The notes: a model not told the origin generated them from the sequence alone. Shown: positions 35,166-45,525, counted from the first letter of the stretch. The stretch: DNA of 64,000 nt from Pinus tabuliformis (GCA_031772625.1 CM062815.1:918312979-918376978), one strand, 5' to 3'. Program-made: numbers and translations.

Positions 35166-35256
35166 AAGTGTGTTAGTTTAGTCAGTGTGCTTAGTTTAGC
35201 GAGTGTGGTTTTCGTCATTATTCTGGCTTATCTTGGTTTTACTCTTGATATTGTAG
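35166..35256 (+). promoter_or_regulatory. Short tandem repeat and splice-acceptor-like site before the second RNase H
   Basis: 35166-35211 holds about 2.5 copies of an 18-base unit (AGTGTGYTTAGTTTAG). The sequence ACTCTTGATATTGTAG then ends exactly at 35256, one base before the ATG of the next ORF. This is a good plant 3' splice site, which could give that ORF its own spliced mRNA. It is inference from sequence only. Confidence 0.45.
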
Positions 35257-35673
35257 ATGTCGACGCCTCTCCAAACATACATTGGATTTGCTGATGGTGC
35301 TTGTCGTAGTACACGGAATATCTCTTCCGCAGCTTGGGTTATCTATTCACCCTCTGACGAGTTAGTTTCTATGCATGGGGTAAGCCTCGGTCAAACAACG
35401 AATAACATTGCAGAATACAGTGCAGTGGTTGAATTATTATCCGAATCTATTTCATTTGGAATTCGACGTTTGATTGTGAGGTTAGATTCTGAACTTGTTG
35501 TATTACAGCTTAATAGAGTTTATGCCATTAGAAATCCTGTGTTGTTAAGGTTGTTTTTGAGAGTGCGTCTCTTGGAACGTGAATTTGATTACATTGAATA
35601 TCAACATATTCCAAGGTCCCTGAATACATTAGCAGATGCAATTGCTTCTCGAGTGTTGGACAGACATTTATAA
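35257..35673 (+). CDS. Second (archaeal-type) RNase H of the Tat element
   Basis: 138 residues from ATG 35257. It is a type-I RNase H fold with all four acidic catalytic positions: D13 (FADGAC), E53 (NNIAEYSAV), D77 (RLDSEL) and D127 (LADAIAS). It would degrade the RNA strand of RNA-DNA hybrids during reverse transcription. Tat elements are known to carry an additional RNase H acquired separately from the gypsy one. Here it stands as a free ORF ~140 bases after the integrase instead of being fused into pol. Its intact active site contrasts with the altered one in the polyprotein, suggesting it is the working enzyme. Most likely it is expressed by splicing or reinitiation. Confidence 0.88.
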   Translation: MSTPLQTYIGFADGACRSTRNISSAAWVIYSPSDELVSMHGVSLGQTTNNIAEYSAVVELLSESISFGIRRLIVRLDSELVVLQLNRVYAIRNPVLLRLFLRVRLLEREFDYIEYQHIPRSLNTLADAIASRVLDRHL

Positions 35674-35787
35674 TAATCATGCAAGTAAATTTAAAGACAT
35701 TTCATCATACATGTTAAACAAGATAAGCCGGTAATAGTGATATATAGATATAGATAGAAGTGTGTCCAAAAATATATACATCGTCTT

Positions 35788-35817
35788 CGATCATAGGTTT
35801 AACACACCTTATGATCG
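35788..35817. other. Palindrome between convergent ORFs
   Basis: CGATCATAGG (35788-35797) pairs with CCTTATGATCG (35807-35817) with one bulge. It lies in the ~200-base gap between the stop of the second RNase H and the stop of the antisense gene, so it falls in both putative 3' UTRs. Confidence 0.5.
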
Positions 35818-35877
35818 GCAAAATGATAGTACAAAAAGTCAAAAATGTCACATGTGACTACAAAAGTGACTAGTCAA

Positions 35878-37430
35878 TCACTGGTGATGCTCTCTGTACG
35901 ACACCACTGCGCGGGCTACCTTGCGCAGAAATCTCCTAAACGGTCCAGGGACCGCGACTACAAAACGTTGAAGCCTGATAGGAATGTCGTCCATAGAAGT
36001 CTCAGGTATGTCTACCGTGAGACGATCTAGGTCATGCTCCAACTCAGCTAGTACGTCTGCAGCCGCGTCCTGTGGGGCCGGTGCCGGTGCAGCTGGATGT
36101 CGTCTGTCGTAAGGCCGGAGATTGGCTGGACGCTGTGGTCCAACATCTGCATTTTTAAAATTTTACTATTAGTTTGAGACGATATATATGAAAAATAAAA
36201 AAAATACATAATTAGAAAACTTGTGAAAATGAAAGTACCTCTGTCATCCCATTGTTCTCCCTGTGGAAGAACCATGTCCGGATCACCTCTGAAATCCATT
36301 CCGGCATATCGAAAGTCTTGTATCACAAAAAGCTGGCCCTCTAGCCAGTCGAAGTAACTGTCCGAGAATCGAACCACTGCAGCACCCTCGTCAGGATGCC
36401 GGGCCATCACCGCAACCCATCGAACAAGCTTTGGCTCCCGAGGACCCAAGTCATCAACAGTGAGTTGCTGAGGGATCAGCATAGGAACTCTCTCCAAGGC
36501 AAAGCTCACGACTATAGGCCCATATCCAAAAGTCTTTAGTCGTCCGTTCTTTGCCTTGGTCAGTTGGCTCTTCATATGAGCCGACACAGCTTCGCACCAG
36601 TTGAAGATGGTGCCTTGGTAACAGTCAACTGCCATCCGCATTTGGGATCCGGAGGCAATGTGCAAGGCGGCCGCGCCACAAATCCTGGTGACCGTAAATG
36701 CAATAACTCTAAGTTCCGCCAGAGCGATGTGTTTTATCTCCACGCCTTTTTTATGGCGAGTCCCTGGTCTGCACCACTCCTCGCGGAGATCATCAAGGGA
36801 TTGGCCACCCGGCCTGGTCCCCGCAAGGTTGAGTTGCTCACCTCTGTTTGGCAAGCCAGTGAGAAAGTATACATCCGAGGGCTCTATCTCGAGCTGGTGC
36901 CCTCCAATGTAAAAACATTGATCCTGAACGTTCCATCGCTCAACCAGCCATTCCAAAAATCTTACCTGGCCCCTCATGCCCGGTATGGTCCAATATTTGT
37001 ACAATCCACATGTTCTTAAGGCATCCAGAGAGGGTTGGTGGTTAATCGCAGCTTCATCGTCCTCTACGTGCTCTCTCTCTCTCCAGTCTAACATGTTTAA
37101 GGTCCTGCACATCAAAAGAGTCAATTAGAAATTAATTTGAGCAAATTTGGTGGTTTTTTGAGAGAGTTGGGGTTTTGAAATGCGCCCTTTGCGGAGGACG
37201 CACCCCGGCTTTGTAGCACAGGGCGTCCGGACGCAGCTTGCCTGAAGGCGGGCTGCGTCCCCCGACCTTTTTCCCGTGTGAGAAAAAGTCGGGGGACGCA
37301 GGTCACCCGAAGGGCACCTGCGTCCGCCGAGGGGCGCATTTTGAACTCAAAACCCCCCCAAAAAATGAAACAGAGACCAAAAACAACAAACTAAACGGAT
37401 AGAAATGAAGAGTGGGATGTGTAAAATACC
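35878..37430 (-). CDS. Antisense intron-containing gene inside the Tat element; plant-mobile-domain-like protein
   Basis: Minus strand. Inferred exons: 37430 and above (5' UTR), 37104-36239 and 36146-35878. Intron 1 (37429-37105, 325 nt) has CCAG|GTATTT and TGATGTGCAG|G with a CTAAT branch sequence. Intron 2 (36238-36147, 92 nt, AT-rich) has AGAG|GTACTT and AAAATGCAG| with ACTAATA. Spliced from ATG 37094, the frame is open for 374 codons; splicing of intron 2 adds 89 codons with no stop. The protein has FLEWLVERWNVQDQCFYIGG, then DVYFLTGLPNRG (~residues 70-80), HPDEGAAVVRFSDSYFDWLE and FRYAGMDFRGDPDM, resembling the plant mobile domain family found in host genes and transposons. A TATA box lies upstream at 37554-37560. 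Tat elements are known to carry extra ORFs, some antisense. Function is unknown. The exon model is inference and lacks transcript support. Confidence 0.68.
37231..37323 (-). repeat. Three tandem GC-rich hairpins within intron 1 of the antisense gene
   Basis: Stems on the plus strand: ACGCAGC/GCTGCGT (37231 and 37252) with inner GCCT/AGGC; CCGACCTTTTTC/GAAAAAGTCGG (37262-37292, one bulge); ACGCAGGT/ACCTGCGT (37296 and 37316) with inner CCC/GGG. On the minus strand the adjoining GGTGCGTCCTCC...GCGCATTT parallels the LTR segment near 25063-25090, so this looks like an inverted relative of the LTR cassette. Confidence 0.65.
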
Positions 37431-37553
37431 TGGGTGAAGCGGCGTTCGATTCCGACGGTCAGATTTTCCGCAGCGACCACGGGAAGTTTCTTGTCAAAAG
37501 CTCCTTTTTCAACCTCCAAAGTCAAACGGTAAAAATGACATGGTAAAAGGTCT

Positions 37554-37560
37554 TTTTATA
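37554..37560 (-). promoter_or_regulatory. Putative TATA box of the antisense gene
   Basis: Minus strand CCTATAAAAAGACC. A start ~30 bases downstream (~37528) gives a ~100-base first exon without ATG that ends at the good donor CCAG|GTATTT (37430/37429). Confidence 0.5.
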
Positions 37561-37731
37561 GGTTTTTTGGGTGAATGAGTTCATTTTTTACCATGAAAAG
37601 ATGTTTTTCGATGTATTTTTGCCTATTTTAAACAGGTATGAGTAATGTGTCGCTTTTGTGCAGGACAAAGGGATTTCGAGGGAAATTGTAATTTTCACGA
37701 ATAAAAATATCAGAGTCATCTTTTAAGCCCT

Positions 37732-38130
37732 TTTCTGACTCCTAAAACATGAAAAGATCGCCGAGTGTCTCTTTTTCACTCGTTAAAACGGAATTAAAAG
37801 ACGGTCCCCTTTTAGCTCTTTTCTGACCGTGAAATCAGGAAAAGATTGCCGGGTTTTTGTCGTTTCAAACTCGATAAGGAACTAAAACGACGTGTCTTTG
37901 ATCGCTTTTTACTTTTCAGGTCGACGACACTATTATGAAAGTACTCCTTGGTCGCAAGATCAAGCGGTTCCCCCAGGTATTATTTTATACTTTTTCGGGC
38001 TTGAGGGACACAAACTTACGAAAAAGTTCAACGTGGAGTTTCCTTAAGTTTTTCAGACTCTCTAAAATTGAAAAATACCGAGTTTCTCCTATACTGGGCT
38101 CGTTAAACTTTTACAGTAAAGGACCTGTTC
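37732..38130. repeat. Diverged tandem repeats upstream of the antisense promoter
   Basis: Three related units of roughly 85-150 bases. Each has GAAAAGATYGCCGRGT or similar followed by an ACTCGTTAAAA/ACTCGATAAGG-type motif (near 37750, 37840 and 38070). TTTTCTGAC begins the first two. Non-coding on either strand as far as I can tell. Confidence 0.55.
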
Positions 38131-38724
38131 AATTACAAACAGGAACGAACCACTCCTTCCTAGGGTTCGAATTTAAACTAGGTTGGACTCGTCCGAAGGA
38201 TGAGCTTATAACCAAGCATATGTTATCCTCCTCAAGCTTGTTAAAAATAAAGAGGTACTTGCCAGAAATGGTGGGGGAAAAGAGAGAAGAATGAACCTAT
38301 TTGTCACCTTTTGTCTCAAGTGAAACTTTATTACCACTCTTGGACACGACACTTTTGCATTTCACCTGGGTTGGGAAATCTTTTACCTCACAGTTGACCA
38401 AATCACTTTGAAAATCTTTAACCGGGTTCAGGGGTTAACTTTGAGTTATTCGTCACCAAACCATTTGTCGTGTCGTTATGTGTTCAAGAGGTCTGCAAGC
38501 AAAACTTTCATCTGCAAAATACTTGTCATCCATTTGACCATCCCTGAGTCAGTCCTTACAGCAACATTTCTTCAACTTGAACAATGATTTCGTGTTGCGG
38601 GCTTGCCTGCAACGAGTCGCTTTCTATCGACATCGACACATTATCTAGAAAGATGACTTAGGAATCGACAGTACCTTGAGGTCTGCATGCATCAATGGCA
38701 GGTTTCTCGCCTTTGACGACAGTT

Positions 38725-38925
38725 TACATCATTGACTTTCGATCAAAGGATTCCGTGAAGTGTTCGACATCAGAACATATATTCACATTTCACGGGTTGT
38801 GCTTGGTACTTTGAGAACCATTGACATTACTGGTGGTCTCTCTCACGCTTGTTAACAGTTCACATCATCGACTGGTAATCAAGTGGTTTCTAACATGTTC
38901 GACATCAAATCATTTAATCACATGC
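38725..38925. repeat. Two diverged ~75-base repeats in the Tat 3' region
   Basis: ACAGTTTACATCATTGACT (~38723) and ACAGTTCACATCATCGACT (~38855) begin two units, each followed by ATCAA and GTTCGACATCA. The rest of 38131-39298 shows no gene. Confidence 0.6.
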
Positions 38926-39298
38926 TTAGAATCGTACCAATTCGGGAAGTAGGAGTGAAGACCCTGGATCTAGTTTCTACCATCCAGGCTGCGAGGAGTT
39001 TTGTATTCATTATCTATGTAGACTAATCATAAACAGATGGCTGCGTCCATACTGTGTCTACAAAAGTCTATAAAATGATGTACTGCAAGATCATTCCTGT
39101 ATCAGAATAGTTAGTCCATTAGTTAAAGTTTTGAATCTGAGTATGGGAATGCCTACCTCAGTGATGATATAATCTTATACATGTATTTTGTGTTGAAAAT
39201 TGCAGGTTCTAACCAGGTCATCCACAAGTCAATCCTTGAAATGATAAAGCGCTTCACCCTTCCTAGAATTATAAAACACCAATCTATTCCAGGCTTCG

Positions 39299-39315
39299 CA
39301 CTTTAGGGGGCAATC
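39299..39315 (+). other. Tat polypurine tract region
   Basis: CACTTTAGGGGGCAATC precedes the 3' LTR; AGGGGG is the likely plus-strand primer. Confidence 0.7.
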
Positions 39316-40368
39316 TGTTACACTAAAAAATGTTACCTTGACTACTTACAGTTAGTATGGCTCAAAATCAACAGTCATGCTACCCTCTTAGGCAAGTCTA
39401 TGCCTCTGTTATCCATCTCAAACTCAAAGAAGAGAGAAAGTCTTGTAAAAACTTTGTTTATCTCTGGGGTCGCAGGTTCTCTCTAGCCTTACCTGCGGGG
39501 ACGCAGGCCATGTTCACAAAAACTGCGTCCAGGGACGCTCTGTATGTTAAAGGACAGGTGCGTCCTCTGTAAAAGGCAAAATGCGCAAGTTTTATCTTGA
39601 GAAAGTTACTTGTGGTTACTTCTAGAACATTCTAGAGGTCGGTTTGATGAAATGGATGCGCCTCCAGTTGGTTCATGTATCTCTATAAAGAGGGAACTTA
39701 TCCCATCAATAAGGGAGCTATCCCACCCATAGAGGGGGATGATCCCATTGATAGTGGACCTGAATAACCTCTTTACAGCACTATAAATAAAGGCATTGAG
39801 CCAGAAGGAGGAGAGGTTGGAGCTATACATTTTCTTTGGGTAAATGCTGCAGGATTTAGGTCTTCCATTAGAACCTTTGTGAGGAGAGATTGTCTTTACA
39901 TGATTCTACTTAGAAGTGGGTGAGCTTTGTCAAAGTAGAGGAAAACACTTGATGGACCCTGGGAGGAACTTGCACAACACCAAGGCCAGGTTGTAAGAGT
40001 TTCTTTGTTTCGTTATTAATACAAACTGGTTTATTTTTCTCAATAGCTTGTGTTAATGAGTTATTTCATGTGTTCCTTGGTCTGCATGTTGAATGTATGT
40101 TTTATTATATGAAATACAAGTGCTCGGTAATTGTTTGATTGTTTGTGGTTGCAGGAATTGACTTGAAGGGGGAGCTCATCCGGATCGTCAAAAACGGACT
40201 TCAACAATAGCGTTTTGGAATAAGGTAAGCCTAAACACTTGTACTTTTCATATTGTAAAAGGTATATTTAGAGAAAGATCACTCCATTTTGTCTTGTTTG
40301 TCGCTAGAGAGTTCATACTCCTAGGGAGGTCAGTTGTGTCAGCCCAAATGACTTTTTCCGCCACGACA
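39316..40368 (+). repeat. Tat element 3' LTR, followed by target duplication GGCAC (40369-40373)
   Basis: 1053 bp, almost identical to the 5' LTR (4 substitutions, one missing C near 39566). Confidence 0.96.
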
Positions 40369-40554
40369 GGCACTTGGATTTGTGGAATACAAAACTCAAT
40401 CCTATAATTCCAATAAACCCCAATTAGATTTTGGACAAAATAGACCAGAAAATATGCCTAGAAACATGCAAAAAAATAGAATAGTTAGACTACACAAAAT
40501 GAATATTCTAAAATCTACTAACTTTATTTCCAAATTGTTTATTCTAATTTGTTT

Positions 40555-40769
40555 GTTTGTTTGTTTGTTTTGTTTTTTTTTTCCCGGTGGTTCACGTACA
40601 CCCGTGGTCAGGGGGTGCAGGCTACGTCCACGAAATAACTAGGGCTGATCTCTAGGATCAGACCCCTCGGCCATCACAGACCTAACCCCAAGGGCTTCGG
40701 GTAGAATCGACCCTGTGACCTCCCATTTTCGCGAGGCACGACTTGACCAGTTGGGCTAACCCTTGGGGC
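40555..40769 (-). mobile_element. tRNA-derived SINE 1 (minus strand)
   Basis: Flanked by a perfect 15-bp target duplication TATTCTAATTTGTTT (40540-40554 and 40770-40784). Read on the minus strand it starts GCCCCAAGGGTTAGCCC. It has a pol III box A (TTAGCCCAACTGGT, 40746-40759) and box B (GGGTCGATTCTACCC, 40699-40713) about 35 bases apart, and ends in an A-rich (CAAA)n tail (40555-40582). The body is about 187 bp and much more GC-rich than its surroundings. It is a non-autonomous element depending on LINE enzymes. Confidence 0.85.
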
Positions 40770-40784
40770 TATTCTAATTTGTTT

Positions 40785-42453
40785 ATTCTTTCATATATTT
40801 ATATTTTTATTAAATTAATTCAATTAAAAAAAGATTTTTTACTCAATTTTCTAAGTTAAAATATTAAAAAAAAATAAAAATTACTTCGAAGTTAAAGCAT
40901 GCTTACTTATTAAGTATTTTAGGTTAAAATATTATAAAATCAATACTACAAATTTATAATAAAATCTATTATGTATTTATTAATTAATTGCCTACTTTTT
41001 TTTATAATATTTTGAATTTTTAGGGTGTGGTGGGAGGGGGAGGGATTCTTCTAAATCCTGAAGGAAATTATGGAAATTTTTTTATGGGGATTTGGTAGGA
41101 AAAAAATAATCAAATACAGATGCATGGACTTTACTTGAGGCTATTAATAGCCCAAAAGAGTGGTATCAAATACATAACTATTTGGGAGACTCCTTCCTAA
41201 TTATCATTCGACTTCTAAGAGCCAATACACCTCCAAAAGATAATATGCTAAGCTTATTGTTCGATCGTATTAGAGATATCCTTTGCTCCTTTTCTAGTGC
41301 CCCCTCTTTCCATATTCTTCAAATTCTCAATAGTGAACCTGATATTCTCACCAATAAGGCTTGCCTCTTAGAAAAGGGGCGATAAAAAATTAATGGTATT
41401 GTTGGTCAAGTTGTCATCACCTAAATGAAGCTCATGATCAATCTTTGTAACCCCAATCTCTACATGTGCCTTTATCCATTTATAGATCCACTGTCAAAAT
41501 CCTTTTCTCATTTGAACAACCCTAAATTATCTCCTTTCCCCTAATTTCTATCTCCATGTATGATCATTAGGCATATTGATGATATGATCCCGCTTGCAAT
41601 GATAATTTGGCTAGTCTCGTACTAGCCCAATGTGGCACCTCATGAGGATCAATTGCATGAAAACCTGTTGCATTTATTGGCACCAACGCCGCCCCTTTAT
41701 ATCCTTCAACTAAATCCTTTGGTATCTCTCTCCATCATCTTTATCAGTGTGCCTCATTCATGTGGACTGAGGAATATTAGATGGGAATGTAACGCATAGT
41801 TCATGGCATATGAGGAAGATGTTTTCTCAATTAGTTGGGCGATGATTACTTCACCTTGGGACCGTAGCTTAAGTGATGCGAACTTGTAGAATCACATGGG
41901 ATTATGTTAGATGATCCAAAAATACTTTTTTATCATTAAATTAAGGAGAGGCAACTGTGTTCTCTCCATTCTGTGTGAGAGGGGATGGTTATGGTATAGC
42001 CACCCTCTAAATTTTAATCAAATGGAAGTTTTGTTAGCAAGGTTGTTGTGTAGTTGGGGAAAATAAAAGCTCTTTGATGAGCTTTGGGTTGCTAATTAGG
42101 TCCTCTGTCACTGGGAAATTCGTTAAGGAGTCAAGCATCATTGTAGTTAGGAAGTTTGGCGTCTGGCTCTCTTGGGCCTAGAGGTAACTGTGTCGATTAT
42201 CTGGTTAATTAGTTTAGTGTACACCAGGGAGCATTTTGTCTGACTAGAGTTCAGAACCTTGCATCTTGGAATGAACTGTATTTTCCTCTTCTGTTTCCCC
42301 TTTCCTTTTCGGTTTCTAGTACCTAAATTGGCAATTAGGCTATATGGCTGAACATCTCTAAGTGTAGGAAAAGAAACTAGAGGTTCCACTGCTGCTTCAT
42401 TTTCAATAGGTCCTTCTTCTTTCTTCTAGCTTCAGTCTCAGCAAGACCTACTC
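40785..42453. other. AT-rich intergenic sequence, no supported gene
   Basis: Contains scattered short open stretches and no domain I recognise. Probably old decayed repeat DNA. Confidence 0.5.
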
Positions 42454-42723
42454 ATGGATTCAAGTTCAAAATCAAACTCAAATGCGCCAATAGTATGAAA
42501 ACATTACATGAAGGCAGATGAAGCAATGAACACTGAAATTTATGATTTACAAGTCATATTGTATCAACAACAAGCCTCTGATTGCACCACATTGGAATTA
42601 GTTGAAGTTCAACAACAATGAATTACACACTTGGAGGATGAGGTTGAAGCTCTGCGTAGAATAATTATGGATCTGCAACACAAGAATAATCGATCGATGA
42701 GCCCAATAGGGGAACCTCCTTGA
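42454..42723 (+). pseudogene. Relic of a small coiled-coil ORF
   Basis: From ATG 42454 a 90-codon frame (MDSSSKSNSNAPIV ... ITHLEDEVEALRRIIMDLQ) runs to TGA 42721. Two internal TGA codons (42496, 42601) sit where Arg (CGA) would fit. Ser/Asn-rich start, then a helical coiled coil. Likely a fragment of a transposon gag-like protein; not identified. Confidence 0.4.
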
Positions 42724-42994
42724 GTCATAAGCCTCAATTTCCCTACAAATAGTGCTGATTAAGAATCTATGTAATGAATGGTGTTAAATGTGTATTGCTT
42801 ATGTTTCATTTTTGTCGAATATATACTTTTAGGATAATAAAGTACTATCAAGGTTGGGGAATTTTGATGTATTCTGGGTGAGGGTAGATCGCTGCAATTT
42901 GACAATCCAGAAGCCCATGAGAAGAACAACATTGTAACTCTCCCAAATATTTTCCATGGCTGGGCATGGATTTAATATACAAGTACTCATTTAT

Positions 42995-43115
<121 letters not shown>

Positions 43116-43142
43116 TTTAGGAATTTAAATTTATTGATAATT

Positions 43143-43294
43143 TTTTTTTGGTGTAAGTTTGATAACGATGAGGCTACACCATGGTCGTGTCCAAGAATAA
43201 CACCTGAATAGGGTGGGGAATTGAACCAGTGACTTAATATGTAGGAGTGCCTTAACAGTGCACCTGATCATCGTCTATCCAAGACCCCATGGAC
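43143..43294 (-). mobile_element. tRNA-derived SINE 2 (minus strand), unrelated in sequence to SINE 1
   Basis: Perfect 16-bp target duplication AAATTTATTGATAATT (43127-43142 and 43295-43310). On the minus strand: a degenerate box A (TAGACGATGATCAGGTG, 43261-43277), a clear box B (GGTTCAATTCC, 43217-43227), and a short A tail (plus-strand T run at 43141-43149). The body is about 150 bp. Confidence 0.82.
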
Positions 43295-43324
43295 AAATTT
43301 ATTGATAATTCTTATAAAATAATA

Positions 43325-43630
43325 TTTTTCCTATTATTTTTCAATGAGAGTGGGAAACAATAAGAAATACTTAACAAGTATTTCATGTTATTCCCTCCAT
43401 TCCCATCCCCACCCTCATGAAGGTGGGGAGATTAAGGACCAAAGATAACAAGTATTTCCCAATATTTCCACCCACCGCCATGAAGATTCGGGTGGAGGGA
43501 AATACTTAATAATAAGTGTTTCCCATGATCCCCCATCCCCATTAACACGAAACAATGAGAAATACTTAATAATAATTATTTCATTATTTCCTACTCTTTT
43601 CACTCTCATAAAATAATGAAAAATAGTTTT
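43325..43630. repeat. Palindromic MITE-like element
   Basis: Ends are imperfect inverted repeats sharing TGAGAGTG with flanking TATTTTTCA-type sequence (left ~43330-43360, right ~43600-43628). Inside, GAAATACTT...AAGTATTTC (~43363-43384) and further GAAATACTTAATAATAA copies form hairpins. No coding capacity. Ends are approximate and no target duplication was confirmed. Confidence 0.45.
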
Positions 43631-43639
43631 AGTTTTTTG

Positions 43640-43983
43640 TTCTTGCTATTGAAAATGGTGATTTGAACCATTGTTTCTAATTCTAAAATGTGAAAAAACA
43701 ACAATATCAATAGATACTTAAGAAGAAATCCATCTCTATTATATAGATTAAGCACCTTAAGTTTATCTAGAGATCAAGTTTCCCTTCTTATCTTTACCAT
43801 CACCTTTAAATTTATTGTCACCCTTCTTATCACTATACCCTCCTCCCCTTTTTGTTTTCTCCACCATCCTAGTTCACCCCATTATCATCCTTTGTTTTCA
43901 GTTAGTTTGGGAGGTGGTGTGTTGTGGGTAGAAACTTAATAAAGTATCTAAAACTGCAAATCAATGTGATTTTTATTGAAATG

Positions 43984-44024
<41 letters not shown>

Positions 44025-45253
44025 TATATATCTATAATGAAATATTGGGAAAGGAATCATTAATACAATTGTTTTTTTTTCAATATTACCTTATGATTGA
44101 AAGATGTTTTTATGCACACATAGGGGCATCTCCACATCTATTTGGATGATTTATTAAAGATTTGCAGAATTATTTGATGCAAATATGATGAGAACTAAAT
44201 GTCAGTTCTAAAATTATTATACTAAATTTAAAATGAAAACATTTTAGAGATAGCATTTGGATAGTGTAGTATCAATTAAGATTCTACATTACACAAAATG
44301 TGATTTCTATCTTTAGTGGGAAAAATGGTAGCAAACAACTATGATACAAGTGAAAGAAATGATAAAAGCATTCCAATCAATGTATAATACCATGCTACAT
44401 TTATGAAATAACTTCATATACAAGGGATACTTTATGGAAGTATTATATTCATAAATCTTAGAGCATAAAAGAACAATTTGGCTTTCACATCTTCATCAAC
44501 TAGTTTGTCTAGACAGATAACTCAGTGAAAACATATTCTGTCCTAGAAGAATGGAGCCTTACTAACCATGAATGGAGCCTTTCCAACCATGAAATAAAGT
44601 AGGATAACACTAGCTAACTAGGTATTGACTTCACAACCTTGGTGTAGAGATCTCAATATACCACCTAAAAGCATAGTTTTCACATAATTTTTTTACTCTC
44701 ATCATTGTATTCTTTTCATGTTCAGTAATGGGTAGCCAAAATTATGACAAATCTTGTAAACCCTTCACGTCATGGTCAATTTTCACTCCATTATGTCATT
44801 ACGCTTCAAATTCTTCTTGTTTTACTTCGGGAATTTCTAAAAATGATCATCCCCAACAACCACTAGTCTCTACTTAGCCCACACGAAAAAAGCAAAATAA
44901 AATTGAACTTAAAATATTACATGGAAAAATTATCCAAAAAAAGTCAATTTTAATCTCCATAATCCTTCTACAATATTGATCTTTTAATTTCAATTTTTCA
45001 AATTTCAAAAAATATATGGAAAAAATATCACATATTTTACCATGATACCAAAAAATTATTACACAATTACATAAATAAACTTTTAAACTCCACAACTAAC
45101 TTTAATTTCAACCATAATGTTGCGTAAATTTTAGAAGTGTTATGTATTTTATATACACAAGTTGAAAGATTTAATCCACTTATACATGATGAGTTCTAAA
45201 ATCCTAAATATCCTAACTCATAAGTTATTCTATTCAACAACTTAAAGGAATTG
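43640..45253. other. AT-rich intergenic sequence with a (TA)n run
   Basis: (TA)n at 43986-44021. No gene, RNA gene or clear element seen. Confidence 0.6.
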
Positions 45254-45525
45254 TTCCTATTGTCATTTATTTGTGCAATTTGTTAAAAATAAAATTGAAT
45301 TGATACCATTACTTAATGGAATGAAAAGTCTAAAGTAGATGAAGATAGCTAGGTTGCTACACATTCAGAAACCAATTACATAACATGAGTGGTTCTTATT
45401 GTTATTTCTTTGTGCAATTTGCTAAAAATAAAATTGAATTGATACCATTACTTAATGGAATGAAGTCTAAGGTAGATGAAGATAGCTAGGTTGTTATACA
45501 TTCACAAACCCATTATTTATAGGAC
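45254..45525. repeat. 139-bp tandem duplication
   Basis: Copies 45254-45392 and 45393-~45525 share TTTGTGCAATTTG, AAAATAAAATTGAATTGATA and GTAGATGAAGATAGCTAGG. Non-coding. Confidence 0.85.

Larger units (their letters stand above)
24822..40368 (+). mobile_element. Complete young Ty3/gypsy element of Tat type, 15.5 kb
   Basis: LTRs 24822-25875 and 39316-40368 differ by 4 substitutions and one single-base indel. The flanking target duplication GGCAC (24817-24821 and 40369-40373) is perfect. PBS 25879-25896 fits Arg-tRNA, as in Ogre/Tat elements. Contents: a 2-kb structured leader, gag-pol (27901-33657 and 33654-35114), a second RNase H (35257-35673), an antisense intron-containing gene (35878-37430), repeats and a PPT. 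Size, PBS and double RNase H fit the Tat lineage. The GTG at the apparent start and one pol frameshift suggest it cannot make a full polyprotein by itself. Confidence 0.95.

Noticed and set aside
36564-37019. 151-codon plus-strand open frame opposite the antisense gene
   Set aside because: The minus frame has coherent domain texture and intron structure; the plus frame has none.
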